Shown piece after piece: positions 44,686-52,894 of a stretch of DNA of 64,000 bases. The translations under genes and the position numbers were made by a program. Below the pieces are notes generated by a model. The model had not been told where the DNA came from, did not search any database, and saw nothing but the letters and a program-made list of their open reading frames with translations. The stretch comes from CAWCJL01 sp963795775. Its GTDB lineage: Bacteria; Acidobacteriota; Terriglobia; Terriglobales; Acidobacteriaceae. Numbering within the stretch: the stretch's first letter is position 1; every line of letters begins with the position of its first letter. Location: contig CAWCJL010000004.1 in assembly GCA_963795775.1 (NCBI GenBank), positions 248,001 to 312,000 on the forward strand, read 5' to 3'.

Positions 44686-45600
44686 GTGAGCGAACCGAAG
44701 CACGATCCGCCGCTCGCTCCCGGGCTGTACTTCGTCGGAACGCCGATCGGCAACCTGGAAGACATGACCTGGCGGGCCATTCGTGTGCTCCGCAGCGCCG
44801 ACCGCCTGCTGTGCGAAGACACGCGAGAAACCCAGCACCTGCTCCAGCATTTCGGCATCGAGCGGGCCGGGCGCGCCGTGCTGAGCTGCCATGAGCACAA
44901 CGAGGAAGCCCGCGCCGCGGAGGTGGTGGCGTGGTTGCAGGCGGGCGAGCGTATCGCGATGGTGAGCGATGCCGGGCTGCCCGGCATCTCCGACCCAGGC
45001 GCGCGGCTGGGTCGGGCCGCACTGGACGCGGGTATGACCGTTATTCCCATCCCCGGCGCAAACGCTGCCGTGACGGCGCTGATGGCGGCCGGCCTGAACA
45101 CGGATCGCTTTCTTTTCAGCGGATTCCTGCCCGCCAAGCCCGGCGCGCGCCGCACCGCATTGGAGCAGCTTGCCGCCACCTCTAGCGTGGCAGGCGAGCC
45201 GCTCACGCTGGTCTTCTACGAGGCGCCGCATCGGATTGTCGAAATGCTGGCGGACGTGGAAGCGGTGTGGGGGCCGGCGTGCCCCGTCGTGGTGGCGCGG
45301 GAGCTGACCAAGGTGCACGAAGAGTTTCTGCGCGGCGAGGCGGCCGCAGTGCGCAAGACTCTTGAGGCCCGGGAACGCGTGCGCGGCGAGATCGTGGTCC
45401 TGGTGGAGACGTCCGCGGCGCAACCGGGGGCCGACGCGGCCATACGTGGATCGCTCTCCGAGCACGTGGCGCGGCTGATGCGAGAAGAACAGTTGGAAGA
45501 AATGGACGCGCTCAAGCGGGTGGCGCGGGAGCGCGGCATAGGCAAGAGCGAGGCTTACCGGACGTGGCAGCGCGAGCGGGGCAAAATCTCCCGCCCCTGA
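44686..45600 (+). CDS. rsmI: 16S rRNA (cytidine(1402)-2'-O)-methyltransferase RsmI
   Basis: A 304-residue protein from GTG 44686, six bases after the preceding stop. It has the RsmI signature GLYFVGTPIGNLEDMTWRAIRVL, CEDTRETQHLLQHFGI, SDAGLPGISDPGARL and PIPGANAAVTAL, in the tetrapyrrole methylase fold. The C-terminal GIGKSEAYRTWQ is the usual small winged tail. It methylates the ribose of C1402 in the decoding centre. Probably co-transcribed with the M50-like gene. Confidence 0.95.
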   Translation: MSEPKHDPPLAPGLYFVGTPIGNLEDMTWRAIRVLRSADRLLCEDTRETQHLLQHFGIERAGRAVLSCHEHNEEARAAEVVAWLQAGERIAMVSDAGLPGISDPGARLGRAALDAGMTVIPIPGANAAVTALMAAGLNTDRFLFSGFLPAKPGARRTALEQLAATSSVAGEPLTLVFYEAPHRIVEMLADVEAVWGPACPVVVARELTKVHEEFLRGEAAAVRKTLEARERVRGEIVVLVETSAAQPGADAAIRGSLSEHVARLMREEQLEEMDALKRVARERGIGKSEAYRTWQRERGKISRP

Positions 45601-45628
45601 CAAAGGCCCCCTCCGGACTATGCTGCGG

Positions 45629-46141
45629 CTAGCTGCGGCCGGGACGATCCCATGCCGGTACGGGGCGCTCAGCTTCCGGCAGGTCTCGGCCCTTCACGCG
45701 GTCATAGAGATAGCTGTCGCTCACGGAACCCAGCGATTCGTTGTACAAGCTAGGCTCGCCGATGATTTCGCGCAGTTCCTCCGCAAAGCGGTGGACGGCC
45801 TTCAGGCCATCCGCGGTCGCCGCTACCGTGAGCTTGGGCGTAGTGAAGAACTTCTGGAAGCCGCGATCGAGCAGGGTAGAAACCTGTCCCCCGAGCAGCA
45901 GGCCGGGATGCGTTACCCACATGACGGCGTAGCGATCCCGCGGCACCTTGTCTCCGGGCGGCATCTTCGGTCCCGGGCTGGGATTCCGGGTCAGCACCGC
46001 GCCGGCGCCATATTTCGATACCAGGAGCTCGGTTCCTGCGCCTCCGGCTGCGACCTGTGACACTTCCCGGACATCAAAACCTTCACGGCGGAGGAGTTCG
46101 AGAATCTCGTCATAGCTGCGCTCGAGAACTTTGCTTCGCAT
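45629..46141 (-). CDS. Conserved hypothetical protein
   Basis: A 170-residue soluble protein from ATG 46141 with AGGAAAG upstream. The first 30 residues (YDEILELLRREGFDVREV) look like a helix-strand pair; LLVSKYGAGAVLTRNPSPGP and AVMWVTHPGLLLGGQVSTLLDRGFQKFF follow, and the middle has a helix with HRFAEELREIIGE. Apparently conserved among Acidobacteria but with no assigned family that I recognise. It is divergent from cysM. Confidence 0.6.
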   Translation of the reverse strand: MRSKVLERSYDEILELLRREGFDVREVSQVAAGGAGTELLVSKYGAGAVLTRNPSPGPKMPPGDKVPRDRYAVMWVTHPGLLLGGQVSTLLDRGFQKFFTTPKLTVAATADGLKAVHRFAEELREIIGEPSLYNESLGSVSDSYLYDRVKGRDLPEAERPVPAWDRPGRS

Positions 46142-46288
46142 CGGGTGGCGCTTTCCTGAAAATGGGCTGCCGCTGCGGTATGACGCTAGACTGGATAGAG
46201 CAGAAAACGTCCGCTGCGGTCTGGTTTCCACTGTCGCATACTCAAAGGGACGGCTGCAACGAGCCAGCTCAAGGAGCAACAAGGCCTT

Positions 46289-47248
46289 ATGGCGGTACAG
46301 ACGATGACGAAAGTGGTGGGCGACTCCCTGCTGGAGCGCATAGGCAACACGCCCCTTCTGCGCCTCGATCGACTGACTGCAGACCTGCCGGGCACGCACA
46401 TTCTGGGCAAGGCGGAGTGGGTGAACCCGGGGGGCTCGGTCAAGGACCGCGCCGCGTCCGCCATTGTGGCCGCCGCGCAGCAGCGCGGCATGCTGGGCCA
46501 TGGCCGGCACCTGCTGGACGCGACCAGCGGAAACACCGGCATCGCTTACGCCATGCTGGGCGCGGCACAGGGCTTTCCCGTGACGCTATGCATGCCCTCC
46601 AACGTCTCCCCGGAGCGCAAGCGCATCCTGGCTGCGTACGGCGCCGGGATTGTGTGGACCGACCCTGCCGACGGTTCCGATGGTGCCATCCGCAAGGCCC
46701 AGGAACTGGCCGCCGCCGAGCCGGAGCGCTACTACTACGCGAACCAGTACGGCAACGACGAGAACTGGCTGGCGCACTATCGTGGCACTGCGCACAGCCC
46801 CGGCATGGCGAATGAGATCTGGAGTCAAACCGAGGGCCAGATTACGCATTTCGTCGCGGGTCTGGGCACCAGCGGCACTTTTGTCGGCACCACGCGACGC
46901 CTCAAGGAACTGAACCCCGCGATCCAATGCATTTCCATGCAGCCGGATTCTCCCTTCAACGGACTGGAAGGCCTCAAGCACATGGACACCGCCATTGTGC
47001 CCCCTATCTATGACCCGTCGTTGGCGGACCGCAAGATTGAGATGGGTACGGAGGCGGCGTACGCCATGGCGAAGCGGCTGGGCCGCACGCAGGGACTTCT
47101 GGTCGGCATTTCTGCGGCAGCGGCCGTAGCTGCCTGCCGGCAGATTGCAGAGGAAGAACACGCGCACGGGCGTGAGGCTGTCATTGTTACGGTGCTATGC
47201 GATTCCGCTGACAAGTATCTAAGTGAGCGCTTTTGGGAGGAGGGCTGA
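46289..47248 (+). CDS. cysM: Cysteine synthase, CysO-dependent (CysM) type
   Basis: A 319-residue PLP enzyme of fold type II. IGNTPLLRLDRL opens it, the PLP Lys is in NPGGSVKDRAA near residue 53, and the phosphate loop GLGTSGTFVGT is near 193. ATSGNTGIA is the substrate Asn/Ser loop. It turns an activated serine and a sulfur donor into cysteine. Because mec, cysO and moeZ follow directly, the sulfur donor is most likely CysO thiocarboxylate rather than free sulfide, as in mycobacteria. Confidence 0.93.
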   Translation: MAVQTMTKVVGDSLLERIGNTPLLRLDRLTADLPGTHILGKAEWVNPGGSVKDRAASAIVAAAQQRGMLGHGRHLLDATSGNTGIAYAMLGAAQGFPVTLCMPSNVSPERKRILAAYGAGIVWTDPADGSDGAIRKAQELAAAEPERYYYANQYGNDENWLAHYRGTAHSPGMANEIWSQTEGQITHFVAGLGTSGTFVGTTRRLKELNPAIQCISMQPDSPFNGLEGLKHMDTAIVPPIYDPSLADRKIEMGTEAAYAMAKRLGRTQGLLVGISAAAAVAACRQIAEEEHAHGREAVIVTVLCDSADKYLSERFWEEG

Positions 47249-47249
47249 T

Positions 47250-47708
47250 TTGCTGAAGATTGGAGCGGACCTTTATGCCGCGATGCGGGCCCACGGCGAG
47301 GAAACCTATCCTCACGAATGCTGCGGAGTGCTGCTGGGCCACGCGGAAGACGGCGTGAATGCCGTGCTGGAAGTGGTGCGTGCAGGCAATACCCGCACCG
47401 ACTCGGCCCACAATCGTTACAGCATCGCGCCCGTGGAACTCGTCCGCATTCAGCGTCAGGGGCGGGAGCGCGGTCTGGACATCGTCGGCTTCTATCACTC
47501 GCATCCCGACCATCCCGCCGAGCCATCTTCGACCGACCTTGCCGAAGCACACTGGCTGGGTTGTTCCTATGTGATCACGGCCGTGGACACCGGGCGCGCG
47601 GCGGCCACCAACGCGTTTCTGCTGGCGGGCCAGACAGAAGAAGACAAGCGCTTCGCCAGGCAGGATGTAGTGGTGGGTGAAGCAACCGGCGCGGCGCTGA
47701 CGGAGTGA
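47250..47708 (+). CDS. JAMM/MPN+ metalloprotease acting on CysO (Mec-like)
   Basis: A 152-residue zinc protease. The JAMM motif is complete: Glu23 in HECCG, His83 and His85 in YHSHPDHP, Ser93 and Asp96 in SSTD. The start is TTG 47250 with GGGAGGAGGG six to fifteen bases upstream; GTG 47223 in frame lies inside cysM. In Mycobacterium this enzyme releases cysteine from the CysO-cysteine adduct; in Pseudomonas a homologue trims a carrier's C-terminal extension. The next gene encodes a carrier with such an extension, so both roles are possible here. Confidence 0.9.
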   Translation: MLKIGADLYAAMRAHGEETYPHECCGVLLGHAEDGVNAVLEVVRAGNTRTDSAHNRYSIAPVELVRIQRQGRERGLDIVGFYHSHPDHPAEPSSTDLAEAHWLGCSYVITAVDTGRAAATNAFLLAGQTEEDKRFARQDVVVGEATGAALTE

Positions 47709-47775
47709 TTCAATTTCCGGCAGAGCGCTTTCTCTATCAACAATTCCAGAAACCTAGCAGACGAGGTGAACACCC

Positions 47776-48066
47776 ATGAAGATCCATATCCCCACGCCGT
47801 TGCGGGCCTACACCGCCAGGCAGGAGAGCGTTGACGTGGAAGCGGGCACGGTGAAGGACGCGCTGGCACAGTTGACCACGCAGTTTCCCGACCTGCAGAA
47901 GCATCTCTTTGCCGACGGCGGGAAATTGCGTTCGTTCGTAAACGTTTATTTGAACGATGAAGACATCCGCTATTTGCCGGAAAAGGAAAACGCGCCGGTG
48001 AAGGCCGCTGACAGCCTTTCCATTATCCCGTCGATTGCCGGCGGCAGCAGCCAGCGTAAGCGCTAA
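47776..48066 (+). CDS. cysO: ThiS/MoaD-like sulfur carrier protein with C-terminal extension (CysO)
   Basis: A 96-residue beta-grasp protein preceded by GAGGTGA. The fold is clear: IHIPTPLRAYTA strand, VEAGTVKDALAQL helix, GGKLRSFVNVYLNDEDI and KAADSLSIIPSIAGG. Gly89-Gly90 is the thiocarboxylation site, but six residues follow (SSQRKR). Normal carriers end at GG, so the tail must be removed before activation, presumably by the JAMM protease two genes upstream. It carries sulfur from MoeZ to CysM. Confidence 0.92.
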   Translation: MKIHIPTPLRAYTARQESVDVEAGTVKDALAQLTTQFPDLQKHLFADGGKLRSFVNVYLNDEDIRYLPEKENAPVKAADSLSIIPSIAGGSSQRKR

Positions 48067-48078
48067 AGGAGATTTGCC

Positions 48079-49260
48079 ATGGCGACTGTGACAGAACCGC
48101 TCCAAGCCCTGCCGGAGTTGACGCGCGACGACATGCTCCGATATTCGCGGCATCTGATCCTGCCTGAAGTGGGCGTGGAAGGGCAGCGCCGGCTGAAAGC
48201 CGCCCGCGTCCTGTGCATCGGCACCGGCGGCCTGGGTGCGCCCCTGGCCTTCTACCTGGCGGCCGCGGGTGTGGGCACACTGGGGCTCGTGGACTTCGAC
48301 GTGGTGGACGTCAGCAATCTGCAGCGGCAGATCATCCACAGCACGCCTGACGTGGGCCGATCGAAGCTGGACAGCGCCGAGGACAAACTCAAGGCGCTCA
48401 ACCCCGAAATGAACATCGTGAAGTATGAGACCCGGCTTACCAGCGCGAATGCTCTTGAGATCTTCAAGGACTTCGACATCGTGGCCGACGGCACGGATAA
48501 CTTCCCCACGCGCTACCTCGTCAACGATGCCTGCGTGCTTACCGGAAAGCCAAACGCCTACGGTTCCATCTTCCGTTTTGAAGGCCAGGCGAGCGTCTTC
48601 GCGGCAGAGGACGGGCCATGCTATCGCTGCCTCTACCCGGAGCCGCCGCCGCCCGGGCTGGTTCCGTCCTGCGCCGAAGGCGGCGTGCTCGGCATTCTGC
48701 CGGGACTGGTGGGCATCATTCAAGCCACTGAGGTCGTCAAGTTCATCCTGAAAAAGGGCGAGCCGCTCGTCGGCCGCTTGTTGCTGATCAACGCCCTGGA
48801 TATGCGCTTCCGCGAGTTGAAGCTGCGGAAGAATCCGGATTGCCCGGTCTGCGGTTTGCATCCCACCGTGACCAAACTGATCGACTACGAAGCGTTTTGC
48901 GGGATACAGCCGCCAGCCAAGGAGAACGCAACAATGCAGAACGGTATTCCGCAGATTGATCCCCGGGAGCTGAAGCGTCGCCAGTCCGCAGGCGAGAACG
49001 TCTTCGTGCTGGATGTGCGCGAGCCGCACGAGTTCCAGATCGCGAACATCAACGGCTATCTCATCCCGCTCAATGATCTGCCGCAGCGCGTTGGCGAGCT
49101 CGACCGCAACCGGAATATCGTGGTCCACTGCAAATCGGGCGGACGCAGTCAGAAAGCAGCCGAATTTCTGCACCAGGCTGGATTCCAGCAGGTGGAGAAT
49201 CTGGCCGGTGGCATCACTGCATGGTCTGACACAATCGACCCTTCCGTACAGAAATACTGA
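48079..49260 (+). CDS. moeZ: E1-like adenylyltransferase/sulfurtransferase MoeZ (ThiF-rhodanese fusion)
   Basis: A 393-residue two-domain protein. Residues 15-270 are ThiF/MoeB-like: LTRDDMLRYSRHLILPEVG, GTGGLGAPLA near 49 for ATP, DFDVVDVSNLQRQI, and zinc Cys pairs in CYRCLY and CPVCG. Residues 290-390 are a rhodanese with active Cys in HCKSGGRSQ near 351. It adenylates the C-terminus of CysO and adds sulfur, giving the thiocarboxylate that CysM uses. It is 12 bases after cysO and ends the operon. Confidence 0.95.
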   Translation: MATVTEPLQALPELTRDDMLRYSRHLILPEVGVEGQRRLKAARVLCIGTGGLGAPLAFYLAAAGVGTLGLVDFDVVDVSNLQRQIIHSTPDVGRSKLDSAEDKLKALNPEMNIVKYETRLTSANALEIFKDFDIVADGTDNFPTRYLVNDACVLTGKPNAYGSIFRFEGQASVFAAEDGPCYRCLYPEPPPPGLVPSCAEGGVLGILPGLVGIIQATEVVKFILKKGEPLVGRLLLINALDMRFRELKLRKNPDCPVCGLHPTVTKLIDYEAFCGIQPPAKENATMQNGIPQIDPRELKRRQSAGENVFVLDVREPHEFQIANINGYLIPLNDLPQRVGELDRNRNIVVHCKSGGRSQKAAEFLHQAGFQQVENLAGGITAWSDTIDPSVQKY

Positions 49261-49272
49261 ACGGCACGCGAC

Positions 49273-49309
49273 GGAGAAAGAGCGCCCCGCCGCTTGGCGC
49301 TCTTTCTCC
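49273..49309. terminator. Strong hairpin after moeZ
   Basis: A perfect 14-bp stem, GGAGAAAGAGCGCC with GGCGCTCTTTCTCC (9-base loop), starting 13 bases after moeZ. The right arm is pyrimidine-rich, and no separate T-run follows, so it could act in either direction. Confidence 0.75.
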
Positions 49310-49410
49310 TTGCAATAGCGAATACAAGATTCATGGAAAGTTCAGAGCTTCGGAGATAGTCTCGTAAGTGCTCCGGCCGATGTCAGGGCTGCGGGCCGGG
49401 AGAACTCTTC

Positions 49411-50471
49411 GTGCACACACGCCTCCGCTCTATGCGGACCCTTTGCTCTTGCCTGCTTGCAGGCGCTTGCCTCATCGCGGCTGCACCGGCAGTTCTTGCC
49501 GCCGACCCCAGCTACCACATCGCACAGCAATGGCACCTCGAAGGCTCCGGAGGCTGGGACTACCTGGCCTTTGATGAAAGCGCGCACCTGCTCTACATCA
49601 CGCGGGGTGATCGCGTCGCCATTGTGGACGCGGAGACGGGGAAGCAGACCGGCGAGATCGGCGGACTGAAGGGCACCCACGGCGTGGTGTTCGACCCCAG
49701 CGGAAAATATGGCTACATCAGCGATGGCGGTGCGAACCAGATCGTCGTTTTCGACCGCAGCACGCACGCCAAAGTGACGGAGGTTCCGGCGGGCACGAAC
49801 CCGGACGGCATCGTCTACGAGCCGAAGACGGCAACCGTGTGGGCCTTCAACGGTCGCAGCCAGAATGCCACCGTGCTGGATACACATTCCAACAAGGTGG
49901 TCGCGACCATCGCCCTCCCGGGCAAGCCGGAGTTCCCCGTTGCCGACGGCAAGGGCACCGTTTTCGTGAATATCGAAGACAAGAGCGAGATCGTGCGGCT
50001 GGATGCCGCACAGAAAGAGGCCACTGCGGCCTGGTCCATCAGCCCGTGCGAAAGCCCCTCCGGGCTGGCGATGGATACGGCACATCGGCGGCTTTTTGCC
50101 GTATGCGACAACGGCAAGATGGCCGTGGTGAACGCGGACAGCGGCAGGGTGGTCACGACCGTGCCCTATCGGTCGAAGGACCGGACGCCGCGGCCTTCGA
50201 CCAAAGGCAAGAGCTCATCTTCAGTTCCAACGGAGGAACGGGCACGCTGACTGTCGTGCACCAGGACACGCGGGAACGCTATACGGTGCAACAGAACTTG
50301 GCGACGCAGAAAGGCGCGCGCACCATGGCGCTCGATCCGCAGACCGGGACGGTGTACCTGGTGACGGCGCAATTCGGCCAACGTCCGGCGGCCACGGCCG
50401 CGAATCCACACCCACGGCCGCCCGTAGTGCCGGGTACGTTTGTGGTGCTGGTTGCGAAACCGGGTAAGTAG
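49411..50471 (+). CDS. Secreted YncE-like beta-propeller protein, two frameshifts
   Basis: GTG 49411 gives a signal peptide (TLCSCLLAGACLIAAAPAVLAA). Propeller blades with the repeats YLAFDESAHLLYITRGD, GVVFDPSGKYGYISDGG, GIVYEPKTATVWAFNG and LAMDTAHRRLFAVCD form a seven-bladed YncE-type fold. Near 50167-50173 the frame breaks, and sequence resumes as EGPDAAAFD, then LIFSSNGGTGTLTVVHQD, GARTMALDPQTGTVYLVTAQ. Removing T at 50167 and at 50173 restores PIGEGPD, and the span is 3n+2 bases. The function is unknown; similar exported propellers bind metals, DNA or peptides. Confidence 0.85.
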
Positions 50472-50547
50472 AGCTAAGACACGTTTCGTGCACGTAAAAA
50501 CGCGCCAGCGCGTTGCGCTGCAACTTGCTTTTCGTCAGAACGCAATG

Positions 50548-50578
50548 GACCCGGGGGTTCCCCTGGGTCTTTTGGTTT
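50548..50578 (+). terminator. Rho-independent terminator after the propeller gene
   Basis: Stem GACCCGGGG/CCCCTGGGTC (one G-T pair, GTTC loop) followed by TTTTGGTTT. It starts about 75 bases after the propeller stop. Confidence 0.85.
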
Positions 50579-50604
50579 GACACGCTGCATACCGCAGGTA
50601 CAAT
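50577..50604 (+). promoter_or_regulatory. Sigma-70-type promoter of the small CxxC gene
   Basis: TTGACA at 50577-50582 and TACAAT at 50599-50604, with a 16-base spacer, lie 49 bases upstream of ATG 50654. The -35 begins directly within the T-tract of the preceding terminator. Confidence 0.75.
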
Positions 50605-50653
50605 CTCCCCATACCCAAAACCGGGCACACCATAACCGACGACCCTCTCGTAC

Positions 50654-50815
50654 ATGGAACCGATCTGCAAGCATCCGAAAGTGCGCGTGGTAGCGCGCGA
50701 AGAAGACGTAGAGTACGTGGAATGCCAGGAATGTGGCGAGGTCTTTGACTCCAACGAGTTCGAAGACATGGCCATCGAAGAGAGCTCCAGCCTGGAACTC
50801 TCGGATGAGGCCTGA
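50654..50815 (+). CDS. Small acidic zinc-ribbon-like protein
   Basis: A 53-residue protein, shorter than a typical ORF cut-off. It begins EPICKHPKVRVVAREED and has a Cys pair in YVECQECGEVFDSNE, plus Cys5, so three or four ligands could bind zinc. The second half is highly acidic (FEDMAIEESSSLELSDEA). It has a strong consensus promoter and a clean stop, arguing that it is expressed. No family is recognised; it may be an acidobacterial small protein. It is convergent with pgsA. Confidence 0.7.
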   Translation: MEPICKHPKVRVVAREEDVEYVECQECGEVFDSNEFEDMAIEESSSLELSDEA

Positions 50816-50833
50816 GCTTCCGCGATCGCGTTT

Positions 50834-51403
50834 TTACCCCGTTTTTGTCACTTCGTTTGCGCCCAGCCGCCGCGTTTCCCGCCAGGTGTAGTGAAACCAG
50901 GAGATCAGCGTCAGCGCAAAGGTCGTCCAGAGTGCCCAGTGCTTGATGAAGATCAGCACCGGCACCGCGTAGAAACCCACCCATAATGCGCTCGCAACCG
51001 CTGTAATCTGTGCCACCGTGTTGGCTTTTCCCCATAAGCTGGGGCGGAAGTCGCGCGCCCCCGCAGTGGCATACAGCAGGGCGGCGACGATCAGGATGCC
51101 CACATCGCGGCTGAAGACCAGGATGGTGACACTTCGCGGGATCAGCCCCTGGTGCATCAGGACGAGAAAAAGCGTACTGAGCAGCAGTTTGTCCGCGACC
51201 GGGTCGAGGTACTGCCCGAGCAGCGTGCGCTGATGCAGCAACCGAGCCAGCAGACCGTCAAGCCCATCGCTCACGCCGGCAAGGGCAAACAGCCATAGAG
51301 CCGTGTGGTAATGCGCATCCAGTACCGCAATGACGAGGAACGGGATGATGCACAACCGCAGAAACGTAAGCTGATTGGGCGCGGTGCGCAGATCCTTGAG
51401 CAC
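50834..51403 (-). CDS. pgsA: CDP-diacylglycerol--glycerol-3-phosphate 3-phosphatidyltransferase PgsA
   Basis: A 189-residue integral membrane enzyme from GTG 51403. The CDP-alcohol phosphatidyltransferase motif is complete: Asp46, Asp49, Gly50, Ala53, Arg54, Gly63, Asp67 and Asp71 (SDGLDGLLARLL...GQYLDPVADK). The N-terminal TAPNQLTFLRLCIIPFL and about five transmembrane helices are as usual. It makes phosphatidylglycerol phosphate, the precursor of PG and cardiolipin. Gene order and strand do not suggest an operon. Confidence 0.93.
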   Translation of the reverse strand: MLKDLRTAPNQLTFLRLCIIPFLVIAVLDAHYHTALWLFALAGVSDGLDGLLARLLHQRTLLGQYLDPVADKLLLSTLFLVLMHQGLIPRSVTILVFSRDVGILIVAALLYATAGARDFRPSLWGKANTVAQITAVASALWVGFYAVPVLIFIKHWALWTTFALTLISWFHYTWRETRRLGANEVTKTG

Positions 51404-51663
51404 GAGGTATGCGTTTCAGGTGGGCGTGAGGGGTGCGATCAGGGCAGGAACGGAGAAGCGGCAACAGCGCGCCGCAGCAGTCCCGAGAATTCCTCGTTAT
51501 CAGTGCTTTAAGTAGCCGATAGTACCGCACTCTGCTGCCACCACGCCACCTGGACGCGGAGAGCGGGCGCGCTGGCGACAAAGGCCGGTTCGTCGGCGAC
51601 GCCAACTTCAGCCCGATGCACCGGCGCTTTTGCTATGATGGTGGCGTACCACCCCTTTCCTGA

Positions 51664-51740
51664 AGGCGCGTAGCTCAGTTGGTTAGAGCGCTACCTTGAC
51701 ACGGTAGAGGTCAGGAGTTCGAGTCTCCTCGTGCCTACCA
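51664..51740 (+). tRNA. tRNA-Val (anticodon GAC)
   Basis: A 77-nt cloverleaf with encoded CCA: acceptor AGGCGCG/CGTGCCT, D-arm TAGCTCAGTTGGTTAGAGCG, anticodon arm CTACC-TTGACAC-GGTAG (GAC), T-arm AGGAG-TTCGAGT-CTCCT. A weak -10 (TATGAT, 51634-51639) is 25 bases upstream. Its 3' side borders lower-GC DNA. Confidence 0.95.
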
Positions 51741-51882
51741 TCTTTTCAATGACTTACGGGTGATCCAAAAGAAGCAGCGTGCATTGAGCACCCCTGCTGC
51801 TGCTTATTGCTGTTGGAGCGATAAGCTGCCCAGCCATCATTTCGTGAGCCTGCCGAACCGCAACTCTCTCGTATTCCAATAG

Positions 51883-52164
51883 CTAGTGGTCTGTTTTCTG
51901 CGCGTTGCTCTTATCCGGCTCATGCTGGCAAATCAGGCGTACCTCGGCGTTGGGCTTTCCGTTCTCAAGCTGGATGAAATCTTTGTGCGCGTGCACGTAG
52001 ATCGTTTGGCCCGTTGATAGGTCAATCGCTTCGTACGCTGGGCAGGGCTTCTCGTGATTGTCCAAGTCCACCACGGCGTCCCCGTTCAGATCCAACTTAA
52101 CCGTTTTGATGTCCGTCGCCGGCACCTGCACGGCCATACCCAAAAGCATCAGCATCGCTAACAT
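51883..52164 (-). CDS. Small secreted protein, unknown
   Basis: A 93-residue protein from ATG 52164, with GGGAGGG seven bases upstream. A short signal peptide (LAMLMLLGMAVQVPA) is followed by a hydrophilic domain with KTVKLDLNGDAVVDLDNHEKPCPAYEAIDL-type strands reduced to that pattern and two Cys (PCPAY, LICQHE), which may form a disulfide. The extension to 52368 in the same frame lacks coding character. Composition is poorer in G+C than the housekeeping genes nearby. Confidence 0.5.
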   Translation of the reverse strand: MLAMLMLLGMAVQVPATDIKTVKLDLNGDAVVDLDNHEKPCPAYEAIDLSTGQTIYVHAHKDFIQLENGKPNAEVRLICQHEPDKSNAQKTDH

Positions 52165-52894
52165 ACCTGTACCCTCCCTATTTTGCGCCCCGCACTGAAC
52201 CTTCCCGGACTTGGCCTGACACGAGATATCGCCGCCAGCCGTTCGAAACTCGGAATGAAGAACATTCAGTCTGTCTCGCCCAATGTGGCAGCCTCGACCA
52301 TCCGCGCCTGATTCCTCAGTAGATTCAAACCGCGTCTTCTCAAAAAAGTCGCGGCGCGTTTCCGCCATAACTCGCCTGCTGGTCGACTCCTCTAGAGACC
52401 CACGCTAATTGGCGAAGGCTTCCATCTTGTAAGTCACCGAACCTGACGCGATTGCCCAAACCGGAAATCGCGCGGGACACGACAATCGCGCGGCTGTCCG
52501 CTGTCCAGTCAAGTTCAACCTCTAGCCTTAGGCGGGTGCAGCGGCGGCTACGGTTCGTGTGCTCGTCCACTCGGTTGCTTGTTGGAGTAGGGAATAAAGT
52601 AATTTGTACTAGACCGGGAATGTCGAATCTATAGCCGTACGAGAGAAGGGTTATACAAGTGATTTTGACGACATAAGTTCGCGGCAGCGAAGTGATCTAG
52701 CACAGCGCCAGGCAACAGCTTGCGGGCTTTTTGCGAGTGTATGCGGCATGTGGTTGCAGAACTTCACGACAGCAAGGATGACAACAGCATGGACTAGCCC
52801 GGTTTCAAGCGGCATGCTGGATGCAGCGGCCGAACGCGCTTCCATGTTCAGATGTTCCGAGATGCTTCTCGGTTGAGCCGGTGGAACCACCCGT
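52165..52894. other. Low-GC stretch with a possible propeller relic
   Basis: About 730 bases without an intact gene. On the minus strand 52340-52570 there is LEVELDWTADSRAIVVSRAISG followed by FGDLQDGSLRQLAWVS, which resembles one TolB/WD-type blade and could be a decayed fragment. The rest shows nothing recognisable. Together with the small secreted gene it makes a stretch beside tRNA-Val that looks foreign. Confidence 0.35.
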
